A DNA stretch of 64,000 bases from Sceloporus undulatus (GCF_019175285.1 NC_056530.1:9063774-9127773), one strand, 5' to 3'; shown: positions 11,678 through 22,714, numbered from the stretch's first letter. The notes: generated by a model not told the origin, from the sequence alone. A program made the numbers and translations.

Positions 11678-12345
11678 CTCAAGAGGGAGAACTCAGCATG
11701 GACAGCAGCATTGCCATGGATTTGATGAGGTCCATCTCCCCACCTTCTGTCATTCCGATGGTAAGAGAACAGTTCTTCCTTTATATGCCACTTGCTTCCT
11801 TAATCAATATGTCATGGGTCTCGAAAAATGCCAGGCCTTCCCTTTTGTCAGCTGTGTCTCCTCAGGGCTTTGGATCTTGGGATGTCAAGCTTCACATCTT
11901 GTTTTTCCAATGCAAGTAGGGAAAGATGCTCTGAGTTCCAGAATGGCAGGGAGGGCAGAGTATTTGCCCCAATGAAATCCCTTCTCACTGACCTATCTAG
12001 ATTTATTTTTTGCAAGAGGGGGACATTTGGAGCATGATGGGTCTCAGAGAAGAAGGTATGGGCAATGCCTTACGCTCGGTCGGCTTCTTCCATGCCATCC
12101 ATGCCCGGCCTCTCAATCTTCTCTTCTCCGGACCCTCCAACCTCCATCCCGGTTCCTCTCGCTCCTTGCCCTGGGCACTAGGTACTGTGTCCTCCATGCT
12201 TTTAGCCTCCGCTGAGCACCTCCAAATCCCCGATGCCAAGGGGATATTGGTCCTTTCTCTTCTTGTAGATCTCCGTCCCTCCAAAATCTTTAAGACAGGC
12301 GCTCAATACCTTCCCCTTCGTTCGTGTCACAGGAGCCTCATGTGA
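11678..12345 (+). other. Exon-like sequence of an unknown, possibly decayed gene
   Basis: Behind a good acceptor (CTCTTCCTCAG, ending 11677) an ATG at 11698 opens 21 codons (MDSSIAMDLMRSISPPSVIP, then M) and runs straight into a donor (GTAAGAG at 11761). A second block near 12017, behind TTTATTTTTTGCAAG, stays open to a TGA at 12343-12345 if the acceptor is taken at GAG (12018). With the more canonical CAAG acceptor the frame closes after six codons. The right-arm copy keeps the first exon and its splice sites, but an 11-base length difference changes the frame just before the second block. Between the arms, synonymous and replacement changes in the second block are about equal in number, which suggests weak constraint at best. 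No protein family is recognised. Confidence 0.25.
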
Positions 12346-13254
12346 GAGCGACCATTGGTTCAGCCATTGCCTCCCCTTACAGCTGTATTTAAAATGCAGA
12401 AGGACTACGTTAATTAAGGACTCACACTATTCACAATTGTTGGTAATTGTGAACATTTATAGAAACAACAGACTTAGATACCTGTTCTACAGGAAGTGAA
12501 TTAAGAATATATCTATAGTTGCCTTTTTTTGTTTGTTTGCACATGAATATGTGTTGCTTTTTTATGAGGGCAGAGAGTCAGAGAGGGAAGAACAGAGACT
12601 GGATGCTTCAGAATAATGCTCTCTGGGGATGTGTCAGGATTATTCCTTGATACATATTTTAATGTGAATTTTGAGATGAAAGATTTTCAGAGGAAGAATT
12701 TTCAGGATCACAATGCTTTCTTGATTTTGAGGCAAGCATGAAAAATCCATCTGTATATTTCTTCTGCTCTTACTTTGTGTACGCTTGTTAATCGTGAGTA
12801 ATGATAATTTGAGGAGACACAGACGGGTCTCATTTCCATATGAGAAATACCTCAATGGCGTGTACTGACCATCTTTCTCTTTCCTTCCTTCCTTGCTTTT
12901 CTTCTCCAATGTAGCATCAAAAGGATCTTCTTGCCACCGACCCCTTCCCTCGTCAAATAAATATAGATGAGGATATTCAAGCTGAATTCCAGGATTTTCA
13001 ACTTCTTGGTAATATCGTCATTATAATAAAGACATGAAGACCTGATCCATAAATCACCCTGCATCTCCCAGACTTACAACACTCTCTTTGGCTGATGCAA
13101 CTACTGTATAAGATAATAACAATTTGAGGAAGAAGCCTTCGAAAAGTTGTCAAGTGTCTTTCTTTATTATTAGTTAGACTCCTGCCTTTTGTCCATTGAG
13201 CTCAAGGGGGCATCCATGGTTCCTTGTCTTCAGCCTGGTCCTATCCTCTGCCTG

Positions 13255-13365
13255 CTCTCCTCCTTCCCTTCTTCCTCCTCCTCCTCCTCCTCTCTCCCCT
13301 TCTTTCTCTTCTTCCACATCCTTCCTCCTCCCCTTCACCTCATTCTCCTCCTCCTCTTTCTGTAG
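13255..13365. repeat. Pyrimidine-rich (CTC/TCC) tract
   Basis: A low-complexity CTCC tract, also present in the right arm (36220-36330) as its purine complement. Long Ser/Pro or Leu readings across it are compositional. Confidence 0.8.
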
Positions 13366-14162
13366 GGTTTTCTTGGCTGTTCTGGAGGGTTGTGGAAAGC
13401 AAACCAATACATTACTTGGGCGGGGGGGTTTGCTTTGCCCTGTTGTGGCAAGAGAAATTGCTGAAAAAAACCAGTGTCCCCCATTTGCGGGCTATATACC
13501 AGGTCCAAATCACACAGAACTACAGAGGCAAATCCAAATAGGTTTTTGTATCTTTATTAAGGGAAATGATTAACACACATACACATTTTTTTTTATTATT
13601 TGGGAGGAACTGGGAGGTCCAGAGCCAAACAATTTAGGCTCACCCAATTTTCTTTCTCTTCTTGCCACACGCCCTCCATTCTCACCACCTTTTGCAGAGT
13701 TTTATGCTTCTATTTCTACTTGGCTTTGTTTTATTTCCACTAGATAGATTTCTATGTTTTTTAAATGTATTAAACCGATAAAATGTATTTTTATTAGTTT
13801 TAAATTATTGTTAAAATTGGATGTATTGATGCTTGGAAAACTTTTGTACCATGTGTCGTTTTAGCCGTTTTGATTTAATTCATATGGCAAGCTGCTTTGA
13901 TACCTGCATTGGAGGAAAAGTAGGATATACATAAGATTGAATCAGGTCTCATTGTTGTTATCTCTCTCAACTTCCAGCAGAAGGGTAGTGCATGAATCAC
14001 ATATCCAAATAATACACAAATAAAGCATTGAACTAAAGCTGTGGCTGATGGGAATTAGAATCCAGTGGCATCCACTTGGCCTGGAAGATGGAAAGTTTCT
14101 GTGAGCTGAATGTAGCTATTCTATACCACCTTGGCATCCAGATGTACAGAGTGTGATATGGA

Positions 14163-14398
14163 TACAGGATATCGACCCTTCTTATACACGGATTCTTTAT
14201 ACATGGATTCAAGCATACACAGTTTGAAAATGTTCCAAAAAAGTATAACTTTCAAATATCAAACCTTGATTTTCCAATTTTTATAAAGGACACCATTTTG
14301 CTGTGTCATTATATTTAATGGGACTTGAGCATACATGGATTTTGTTATCCGCGGCGGATCTTGGAACCAAACCCCAGAGTATAACAAGGGTCCACTGC
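14163..14398. mobile_element. Tigger/pogo-like MITE, left-arm copy
   Basis: The ends read ATCGACCCTTCTTATACACG and ATAACAAGGGTCCACTG, resembling Tigger-type ends such as CAG(T)NGGCCCTCCGTATCC. Copies lie at 26890-27119 and, as the inverted-duplication partner, 34361-34590. It was therefore already present before the duplication. Confidence 0.7.
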
Positions 14399-14475
14399 AT
14401 TTTCATAAATAAAAATAAATTGTATTTATTTTATTTTTTATCCCATCTTTCTTCCAAAGTGGACCCAAGGCGGCT

Positions 14476-14655
14476 AACAATATATAGTGCATCCCATAGG
14501 GATGAATGGGGCACGCGCCTGTGGTGAGTGTGCACCACCATGCTACCATGGTGCACAATCCCCATTCATTTGAATGGGGCTCAAGCATACGCGTTATTTG
14601 TTTTAGGCGGGGGAGTCCGGAACGAATCCCCGCGTAAACAAAGGGTGCACTATAT
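14476..14655. mobile_element. Second MITE of the left arm
   Basis: Non-coding sequence ending in GCGTAAACAAAGGGTGCACT. Its partner in the right arm is 34108-34278, which starts CAGTGAGCCCTTTGTTTAC. It is flanked by LINE/SINE-tail sequence (14405-14475). Confidence 0.55.
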
Positions 14656-15716
14656 ATAAAACACATTAAGGAGATGTACAGATTGGCAGGAAGGGCCCCT
14701 TTCTGCCCTGGATCAGTGCCACAGCAACTGCACACCACGGCACAGATCCGGATCCTGGAGAGAGCAAAATGAAGCAGCGAAAAATGGCATCTTTTTGCTC
14801 CCTCCAAGGGGCATCATAGGCACGCTGGCATGCCGTGATGACGCTGCTTTGGCACTGCACCATTTGTGCCAGAGGTGTGTCATCATGGCATGCCCAAAAT
14901 GGTGACCTGCCGGCGCGGTTAGGGCTTGGAACTTGGGGCCGCTCAGCTCTCACCATGCCCACAGGTCCGCACTTTTCACCGGGCCGTACATGGCCTAAAA
15001 CAACAATTAAAATCCCACAATTGAAATCGTAATTTTTTTAAAAAAATTACAAATATAAAATTTAAAACATACAAAGTTAAAAATAATAATCCAAGATTTT
15101 AAAAGGCCGGTTTAAATAAAAACGTCTTCGCTTGCCGGCGAAAGGCCAGCGGCGAGGGGGCAGGCCTAGCCTCCTGCGGTAAAATAATATATATGTATAA
15201 AATAATACTTAAGATCTGGCTTTCAAAAAGTGCTCTTTCATTGAACTCAAGGATCCCCAGACTCCAGTACATTTCCACTGCAGTCTATGACAAGAAACCT
15301 TCCTTGGAAAAACACTAAAGGTCTTTCCCAATCTCCCTTGAATCCACTTCTCTAAACCCGAAAGAAGCGCCCAACGTTTTCCCTTTTCTCACTTGGGAGT
15401 TGGTACGGTTTGTCTTTCCATGAATGCCAAAGAGGAGAACGCTTTTAAGATAGCTAAGCACACTTACTTGAAAGAAAACCCCACCGAAGTCTTTTCTCCC
15501 CCTTGGCCTTTGCTTCTAAGCAAAGAAAGTTACAATATATGCTGAGGATTAGATTTAATGCTATATGATCTATGTGATGGCAGGAGCTTAAAGTTAGTGA
15601 CTTCAAAGAACAGGGTCCGATTGGTGAAGAAGTTAAAGGAGCGACAACTTGAGGACTCAGGTTTGGAAAGGTCTGCAAATACAACAAAATTAATAAACTC
15701 ATATTTAGAATAATCT

Positions 15717-15722
<6 letters not shown>

Positions 15723-15768
<46 letters not shown>

Positions 15769-16156
15769 ACAAAATTCCTAAACCAATAACAACATACAAT
15801 AGACAATACTTACATAACAAACATAGTGTAACACAACATATATAACATAAAATGACTTCCTCTCCATTAATATGTATATTTCATTTATAATCGTACCTTG
15901 ACTTTCTAATCTTGAATTAAATTCTTCCCTTAAATTTTTATATTTTTGTAATTTTTTATATTTTGGTAAAACTATCATGTCTTAAATTATATTTCCATAT
16001 ATTTTAGTTATATCTTCCTCTCCCCTTTTCTTAGATCCCACTCCGTGACTTTTAGTCCGATATATTCCTTCAGGTCTCAAACTAAGACATCATAGTTATT
16101 ACAGTATTACATTCTCTGTTTAATCGATCTTTTCTAATTTAGAATAATGTGACTTT
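15723..16156. mobile_element. Insertion flanked by a 19-bp direct repeat
   Basis: TTTAGAATAATCTGACTTT (15704-15722) recurs with one mismatch at 16138-16156. Between the two lie a (TA)n run (15724-15764) and AT-rich sequence. A target duplication of this length points to an LINE-driven (target-primed) insertion, with the (TA)n as its tail on the minus strand. The element itself is not identified. Confidence 0.5.
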
Positions 16157-16261
16157 TTCAGGTAATTCTACTTGGCTGCTTCAACTTCATATAGCTAAGA
16201 CACGGGTTTGAAATCCTAAAGGACTCAAGATATGTTTGAGTCCCAGTCCGTCCACCGATAT

Positions 16262-16309
<48 letters not shown>

Positions 16310-17400
16310 GGCAGGAGTATGACTAGATGGCTTTTGGGGTCCAATCCAGCCCTGCGGTTCTGGGTATGTTAAATCTGGTTCTGCCAAGGGCTGCATTTTT
16401 GAGACAAGATTGGGCTGGATTTCCAGTTGTTATCTCTATCTGAGTTTCCCAAGCTTTCTTCAAAAACAGAGAGAGGAATAACAGTTGCTTCACTTATTTC
16501 CTAAAGCGCCCGCAGCGTTTTCAATTTCAGGTTTAGCAACAGCAAGCAAAAGCCAGGAAAGAGCTGGGAAGGTCAATGGAGCAACTTAATGGAGGGAAGA
16601 GAGGAAGGGAAAAAGGAAGATGATGAACAGGGGCTTCTCAGCAAAATAGTTTGGGCCCAAGTCCCCAAACTGCTAGTCCGCAACTAAAATAGATCCATTG
16701 AAGCAATGAGGAATTACACAAGTCTTCGATTCAACAAGCCTGGCCTTGAAATTTGGATTCGATCCATCAATTTAGGTGGATTGATTCGATCAAAAAGCCA
16801 CGGCTGCCCCGAGTTTGCTAGACCTGAGCATGCCAGTAAATAACGGCTGTGGGTAGATGATTTTCATTGTTTTGGTATCTATTGTGATTTTAAAATGTTT
16901 TTATGGACTTTATCACACGTGGGGGAGTTTGCAGCTCAGATCCACAGTCACTCCTGTTCTAGCAATGCAAAGCGTGATGTTTTTTTCACACCAGATCCAG
17001 AGTCACTCCTGTCTAGCAATGCGAATTAAGGTTAAAACGTGATGTTTTACCAAACCTGGTTGCCTTTCTGTTGCCCTTCCAAAGTGAGGGACAAGCGAAG
17101 TCAGTTCTATTCCAAGCAAGTCACGTGATACGGATTCAAGCAAAGCGGAGTGAGTGCACATTGTATTACCACACCGGAGGGTTCAACGATTCGAATCGGT
17201 ACCCTTGCACATGCTCAGTGGGGCTCTGGACGCTGCCCTCCTTCCCTGCCCCCTCCTTAGCTGTCATCCTTCATTGGGGTCTAGGAGAAGGCAGGGGATG
17301 ATGGGATTGGTGGCAGGCTGAAGGAGGGAAGCAGATTGGGGTCTAGGAGAAGGCAGAGGATGATGGGATTGGTGGCAGGGTGAAGGAGGGGAGCAGATCA
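16157..17400. other. Spacer with (AAT)n; no gene
   Basis: Holds (AAT)n at 16264-16308, a diverged CR1-like tail just after it, and a short tandem repetition of about 66 bp near 17276-17400 (GTCTAGGAGAAGGCAG repeated twice). No gene is supported. Confidence 0.6.
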
Positions 17401-17404
17401 GGGT

Positions 17405-17984
17405 CATATCCTATTCTATCCTATTCTATCCTATCTTTTCCTGTCCTGTCCTATCCTATCCTGTCTTATCCTATCTTGTCCTGTCCTGTCCTATCCTATC
17501 CTACCCTATCCAGTCCTATCCTATCCTATCCTATCCTATCCTATCCTATCCTATCCTATATGAAGGGATGTCATATTGAGGAGGGAGCAAGCTTGTTTTC
17601 TGCTGCTCCAGAAAACAGGACCCGGAACAATGAATGCAAACTGCAGCAAAAGAGATTCCAGCTCAACATTAGGAGGAACTTCATGACAGTAAGGGCTGTT
17701 CTACGGTGGAACACACTCCTCCCTCAGAGTGCAGTGGAGTCTCCTTCCTTGGAGGTCTTTAAGCAGAGGCTGGATGACCATCTGTTGGGATGCTTTGATT
17801 TAGATTTCCTGCATGGCAGAATGGGGTTGGACTGGTTGGCCCTTGGGGTCTCTTCCAACTCTATGATTCTATGATTCTATGATCTTATCATGTCCTGTCC
17901 TGTCCTGTCCTGTCCTATCCTGTCCTATCCTATCTTGTCCTATCCTGTCTTGTCCTATCCTATCCTATCCTATCCTATCCTGTA
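17405..17984 (+). repeat. (TATCC)n pentamer array split by a CR1
   Basis: TATCC/TGTCC pentamers fill 17405-17564 and resume at about 17883-17984. The intervening 318 bases are a CR1 3' end. Confidence 0.9.
17565..17882 (+). mobile_element. CR1 LINE 3' end
   Basis: Sense CR1 C-terminus (NIRRNFMTVRAV, SPSLEVFKQRLDDHL) plus the 3' octamer tail (CTATGATTCTATGATTCTAT). 5'-truncated and lying inside the pentamer array. Confidence 0.9.
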
Positions 17985-18324
17985 GACCGCCTGCAGACCA
18001 CCATTTTTGGGTGGTCTGTACCGCACCTAACTTGGAAGGCTCTCATTCATAGAGTAAATAAATAACTTGGAGGTCCCTCTCATTCATAGAGCCAACATGT
18101 CAATGTTGACAACAGCAAACAACAACAACGTTTTTGTGTAAAGCTCTGAGTTTTCTTTGGTCGTCTTTAAACACAGAGAAGAAAGAGCTATACGTTTCCA
18201 CATTGTTTTGGGCTTGATTTCTTCGTTGCTATCAGGCACGGTCCCTTCTTGAGTTTTCCTATAGATTAACAACCGCCTTTGTTGGAAAAAAGGGTTTCAC
18301 ACTGTGACTTCAGTTACTCATGCG

Positions 18325-18655
18325 GATTAAACAGTGTTTGCTTTCCCCAGGTTTCATGTGAAAGGGAATTTTACCTCAATGGTAAAATTCAACTTTAACT
18401 AAAAGTTGCACTGAAAGACCTAGAGATTCCTAGAGAGAAGCCTCTACTAAGCATTTGTAGCTCCTCCATTGCAGCTCTATGGTCAGTGTCTGTTGGACGT
18501 TGACCACAGAGTTGCACTGGAGGACCTAGAGATTCCTAGAGAGGTGTCCTCTCAGGTCAAAACATGATGTTTTTGTTATTTGTGGTTTTTCCATATTCAC
18601 GGGGGTCTTGTGCCCCTAACCCTAAGGAATATGGAGGGACAAGTGTATTCACCAT
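18325..18655. mobile_element. MITE, TCCCTCCATATT family, copy 1
   Basis: It keeps the right end (GGGGTCTTGTGCCCCTAACC ... ATATGGAGGGACAAGTG) and the internal inverted pair TCTCTAGG...TCCTAGAGA. The left end is lost. Fuller copies are at 42927-43437 and 48060-48420. Confidence 0.7.
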
Positions 18656-18904
18656 TTCTCTGCCAAAAATGAGAATCCATGAGAATCCATGTGGAGCAAA
18701 TGGGTGGCCATGCATTTGATAATGCTCATTCTCACAAATACTCATGGGAACTCTGGTAGAAATCACGATTCCTTTTTCTGTGGAGTTGGTGGAGTTTTGC
18801 GCCCTCCTCCCTGCAAAAGCTGGGATTCCTGAATCGCACATGTTCAGATCATATTCTATGTGTCTCAAATGAGGAGTATTTTAATCATGTAGAGAATATC
18901 TTGT

Positions 18905-19125
18905 TCTGGGCCTTCAGGTCATTTCTGACTTATGGTGACCCTAAGGAGGACCTATCATGGGGTGTTTGTGGCAAGATTTGTCCAGAGGAGGTTTGCCATT
19001 GCCTTCCTCTGAAGCGGAGAGAGTGTGACTTGCCCAGGGTCACCCAATGGGTTTCGTGGCCAAGCTGGAAATCAAACCATGCGCTCCAGAGCCATAGTCC
19101 AATGTTCACGCTACTGCTCAGAACC
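18905..19125 (-). mobile_element. Sauria-type SINE
   Basis: On the minus strand it is tRNA-headed, then TGACCCTGGGCAAGTCACAC..., and ends in GGTCACCATAAGTC..., the Bov-B-like tail of squamate Sauria SINEs. It lies 320 bases upstream of the S100 gene 1 promoter. Confidence 0.8.
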
Positions 19126-19445
19126 TGAAGTCAGGCCTTGAGTGTTCATCTTGAAAGATACTTTGCTTGTGAGTATCTCACCTTCCAAAAAAAGTAAGGT
19201 ACAGTGGAAGGCCTTAAAAGGAGAAAGTTGGCTACACTGGAATTTTCCTTTGGTCACCCAGAACATCTGCCGATTGCAGAAAGAGGACCGAATGAGAAAT
19301 ATGGGCTAAAGGCAATCTCCTTTCCCTCTTTGATGTCCACTATGCTGATGGAAAAATTGGAGTTGGGTAAGAGGTGTATTGACAGCTGATGGCTATCAAA
19401 GTGAGAGTTATTGTTTCAACATCATTCGGAGCCACTCCGAGAGAG

Positions 19446-19531
19446 TATATATACCTGCCCTGAACCTCACTAGACTCATTCCACATTTTTTCCTGGCTCA
19501 TCGCAGAAGGTCCTGTATTCTTGGAGACCAG
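19446..19531 (+). promoter_or_regulatory. S100 gene 1 promoter and non-coding exon 1
   Basis: TATATATA (19446-19453) lies about 25-30 bases before a likely start near 19475. The short exon ends at 19531 with a consensus donor (ACCAG|GTAAGT). An untranslated first exon is the rule in the S100A family. The intron to the coding exon is about 1.3 kb. Confidence 0.75.
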
Positions 19532-19798
19532 GTAAGTGAAACCTTTTCGAATGCTTAGCTGGAACTTGGGTGCATTTGCTTGGAACCGAGCGATCCAGGT
19601 TCTTGGGAGGTTTGCTCCTAAGTAAGCTTAAAAATCATGCAGGCTTCCAGATGCCATGGGATCCTCACCGTGTTGGGTGGGATCTTATCTGCACTGCAGA
19701 AATAATCCAGTTTGAGAGCACTTTAACTGCTGTGGCTCAGTCCTATGGAATCCTTGGACTTGTAGTTTGAGGCTGAGGTCAGCTGCGCCTCTTGTCGA

Positions 19799-20010
19799 CT
19801 TTGGTCCCAAACACACTGCGGAAATAAACCACTTTGAGATCACTTTAACTGCCCTGGCTTGGTGCTAGGAAATTCTGGGCACTGTGGTTTTGTGAGACAT
19901 TTAGCCTCCTCTGTCAGAGAGCGCTGGTGCCGACAACTAAGTGCAGTTCACACGGTTCCATAGCACTGAGCCAAAATGGTGCGAAACTGGATTATTTCTG
20001 CAGTGCGGAT
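19799..20010. mobile_element. Palindromic MITE (ACTGCAGAAATAA family), intronic copy
   Basis: Same family as 278-500, with ends TTGGTCCCAAACACACTGCG and TTATTTCTGCAGTGCGGATG. A half copy precedes it at 19690-19780. In intron 1 of S100 gene 1. Confidence 0.7.
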
Positions 20011-20018
20011 GCAGCCAA

Positions 20019-20187
20019 GTCAAAGGCTTTCATGGCTGGCATCCATAGCTTTTTTGTGGGGGTTTTTCGGGCAGATGCCAGCCACAGATGCTGGCGAAAC
20101 GTCAGGAATAAACTCTTCTAGAACATGGCCACAGAGCCCAAAAGACTCACAAAAAACTATGGATGCCGGCCATGAAAGCCTTCGACT
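20019..20187. mobile_element. Hammerhead-bearing repeat, fused copy
   Basis: Long inverted ends (GTCAAAGGCTTTCATGGCTG and its complement ending AAAGCCTTCGAC) surround one hammerhead-like segment. Stem II is perfect (GCCAGC 20077-20082 with GCTGGC 20090-20095), GAAA is at 20096-20099 and GTC at 20101-20103. The 5' half of the core is lost at the fusion, so this copy cannot be active. Confidence 0.6.
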
Positions 20188-20820
20188 TCACAGTTTGATC
20201 ACTTCTCCATGAACCAAGTGCCCCGAACCCTTTTCTAACAGTGGTTCATTGTGAGATCTCCCACTTTCTACATTTAGTTATTTCTAAACTTAAGGCAATC
20301 ATCTTTTTATATCTCAGGTGTTCACTTCTCCATCCGGCGGGTGCTATTTTAATACATTTCACGCACACATCGAAATTGGTGTTGCCATGTAAAAGATAAC
20401 AAGGACTAGATATCAGTTCTTGCTCTAATGATGGGTGTTTGACTATCTTTTATTCTATAATGATATAATGATGTATTAAAAACTAAGAGGGAAAATTATG
20501 GTTGTGATCCTCTTGGAGAAAAGGTGAAAGTAACCATAAGGAAGTAACAAGACAGTAGGAGTGAGTTAAACTTGAAATAGCATTGTTTAAATATTTGGCT
20601 AGTTATAAGTATTAGTTTATATATTTGCATTAAGTATAATTATTGTTTGCTGGTTAATTGTCATGTCTTCTCTGTTTTCAGTTTGTTGTGATATTGATGT
20701 AGTTTTTATATTAAAATTAGTCAATAAATAATAATAATAATAATAACAACAACAACAACAACAACAATAATGAAATTGTTCCCTGACTTCTCGTCTTCTT
20801 CGTCCCCTTTCCTCCTTCCA
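20188..20820. other. Intron 1 remainder of S100 gene 1
   Basis: AT-rich intron sequence with AAT/AAC runs near 20727-20770 and a pyrimidine-rich acceptor (TTTCCTCCTTCCAG) ending at 20821. No other feature is seen. Confidence 0.7.
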
Positions 20821-20835
20821 GAGAAACCTGGAATC

Positions 20836-22186
20836 ATGTCTCAGATGGAAATCGCCATAGAGGCCATCATCAACATCTTCCACCAATATTCGGTCCGGAA
20901 ACCTCACCCAGACAAGCTGAGCAAAGGGGAAACCAAGCAGCTCATTGAGAAGGAGCTTGCGGGGTTCTTGAAGGTGAGTCTGGCTGGGATGGAGCCAAAG
21001 GGAAGGTGGGAAATGGCGGTGTGTTGGACTGCAACTCCCATCAGCCCTAGATGTTGATGAGAGAAATGGTAGAATTATAGAATCATAGAATCATATAGTT
21101 GGAAGAGACCCCAAGGGCCATCCAGTCCAACCCCATTCTGCCATGCAGGAAATCTCAGTCAAAGCATCCCCGACAGATGGCCATCCAGCCTCTGTTTAAA
21201 GACCTCCAAGGAGGGAGACTCTACCACTTTCTGAGGGAGTTTGTTCCACTATCGAACAGCCCTTACTGTCAGGAAGTTCCTCCTAATGTTGAGGTGGAAT
21301 CTCTTTTCCTGCAGCTTGCATCCATTGTTCCTGGTCTTGTTCTCCGGAGTAGCAGAAAACAAGCTTGCTCCCTCCTCAATATGACAACCCTTCAAATATT
21401 AAAACAGGGCTATCATATTACCTCTTAACCGTCTCTTCTCCAGACCAATGGGTTTCACATCCTTACAAAGCCATAATAAAACGGCATCTCATTTAAAAGC
21501 GGAGATTTTCTATTCAAGGCCGGAGTGGGATTTCTATATCAACCAGTTAAATGGTGTCTCCAGACTTAGCCGTTAAATGGAGTTTGAGGGGTTTAAATGG
21601 AGCGTTAGGCATTAAATGGAGCTGCCATATTCAGGGGTTGAAGGGAGATGCGCTGTTCAGGAGTTAAGTGGAGTTTCCATATTCAGGAGCTGAGAGACGT
21701 TTCTATATTCAGGGATAAGAAAAGCTGCCATATTCAGAGTTTAATGGGAGTTTCCATATTCAGGGATTTTGCTGGAGATAAACAATAGGGGAAAGCATCC
21801 TTAATATATATATATTATGTCTGAAATTCACAGTGATATCGGTCTAGCTGCGGTCCTAAATAGGATACCTTTTCCACACTGTTGTTGTTGCGTGCCTTCA
21901 TTTCGGACTTATGGCGACCCTAACGCATGGGTTTTTCTTGGCAAGGTTTGTTCAGAGGAGGTTTGCCATTGCCGCCCTTTGAGGCTGAGAGAGTGTGGCT
22001 TGCCCAAAGTCACCTAATGGGTTTCACGACCAAACTGGGATTCGAACTCTGGCCTCCAATACTCAAACCACTATGCAAAGCTGGCTCTAAGTCTACAGAC
22101 TACAACTCCCACAATCCTGGTGCCTCCATGGCCATGGGGATACTGGGAGCTGTAGTCTGAAAGTAAAACTCTCTCAAGCTTTGTAT

Positions 22187-22229
<43 letters not shown>

Positions 22230-22714
22230 TAATTTCCAAACTGACCTCCCACTACACCGACATGGATAGTTCTTTCCTGCCCCAAGATGTCTCTCTCAAT
22301 CTGCCTGTTTTTAACTATATTCATCTGCATTTTTACTGGTATTGTTCTTGTTTATGGCAGAGGGATAGGGGTTTTGTAATACTGAATATGTAGGTACTAT
22401 ATATTTTAATGAGGCAATTATGGTATTGTAACCTGCCTCGATCCGTAGGGAGACACAGGATATAAATTAAAATGTTGTTGTATCGGAGTCAACGAAATTT
22501 GAATCTCCTCCAGGAGCAGATCATATACCGATGCAAAAGTGTTTCATGTCTGTGTTTGTGCTTTCTTGGGCAGAACCAAGTCAACCCGGCCGGCATTGAG
22601 GCACTTTTCAAGGAGCTGGATCAAGACCAAGACAAAGAGCTCTCTTTTGAAGAATTCATGCAGCTGATCACGAAGGTCTCTATTGATACTCACACCAATC
22701 TGCACAAAGAGTGA
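20836..22714 (+). CDS. S100 gene 1: S100A12/calgranulin-like calcium-binding protein
   Basis: Coding exons 20836-20973 and 22574-22714 give 92 residues, the same length as mammalian S100A12. The ATG follows the acceptor at 20821, and the exon junction after FLK is the conserved S100 position. Residues 1-46 hold the S100-type first EF-hand (start MSQMEIAIEAIINIFHQYSV). Residues 62-73 are a canonical second loop (DQDQDKELSFEE). H16, D26, H86 and H90 (THTNLH) occupy the four positions of the zinc/manganese site of S100A12/A9. The C-terminus HKE matches S100A12. There is no His-rich tail. The expected role is calcium signalling and metal sequestration at epithelia or in leukocytes (inferred from the family). 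One-to-one orthology with mammalian A12 is doubtful because calgranulins expanded separately in each lineage. The intron holds a CR1 and a SINE. Confidence 0.92.
21066..21440 (-). mobile_element. CR1 LINE 3' end in the S100 gene 1 intron
   Basis: Antisense CR1 C-terminal region with octamer tail at the left (AGAATCATAGAATCATATAG). 5'-truncated. Inserted just downstream of coding exon 1. Confidence 0.85.
21880..22090 (-). mobile_element. Sauria-type SINE in the S100 gene 1 intron
   Basis: Left end GTTGTTGTTGCGTGCCTTCA, then CTTATGGCGACCCTAACGC, the tail end read in reverse; the tRNA-like head is at 22020-22088. An (ATG)n run (22187-22227) and a GGAGTTGTAGT-type element follow. Confidence 0.8.

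Larger units (their letters stand above)
9790..13475 (+). repeat. Tandem segmental unit C
   Basis: This is the third copy of the tandem segment. 9860-10340 match 4620-5140 at about 70% by eye; 12780-13240 match the 3' block of units A and B; and 13370-13475 match 2090-2185. Unlike A and B it carries a promoter with a first exon (10798-10874). Its right part is also the left arm of the large inverted duplication. Confidence 0.55.
10890..15180 (+). repeat. Left arm of a large inverted duplication
   Basis: This segment is collinear, in reverse, with 33545-39905. Paired blocks include 10897-11127 with 39899-39675, 11213-11535 with 39583-39260, 11548-11930 with 38122-37739, 12057-12345 with 37606-37319, 13174-13410 with 36387-36200 and 13560-15180 with 35120-33545. 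A sampled 158-base block differs at about 16 sites (about 90% identity). The arm ends at a TA-rich stretch (about 15183), as the right arm does near its gap. Confidence 0.85.

Noticed and set aside
12003-12284. Minus-strand open frame opposite the exon-like block in unit C
   Set aside because: The frame is rich in Arg/Glu, has no splice-supported start and no recognisable domain. The right-arm counterpart runs into unrelated sequence.
13174-13573. Ser/Pro/Leu-rich and Arg/Glu/Gly-rich frames, also at 36002-36387
   Set aside because: These are translations of a CTCC low-complexity tract, the same on both arms, and not evidence of a structural epidermal protein.
22020-22088. tRNA-like segments with box B motifs in several SINEs
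   Set aside because: They are tRNA-derived SINE heads. No cloverleaf with intact acceptor stem is present.
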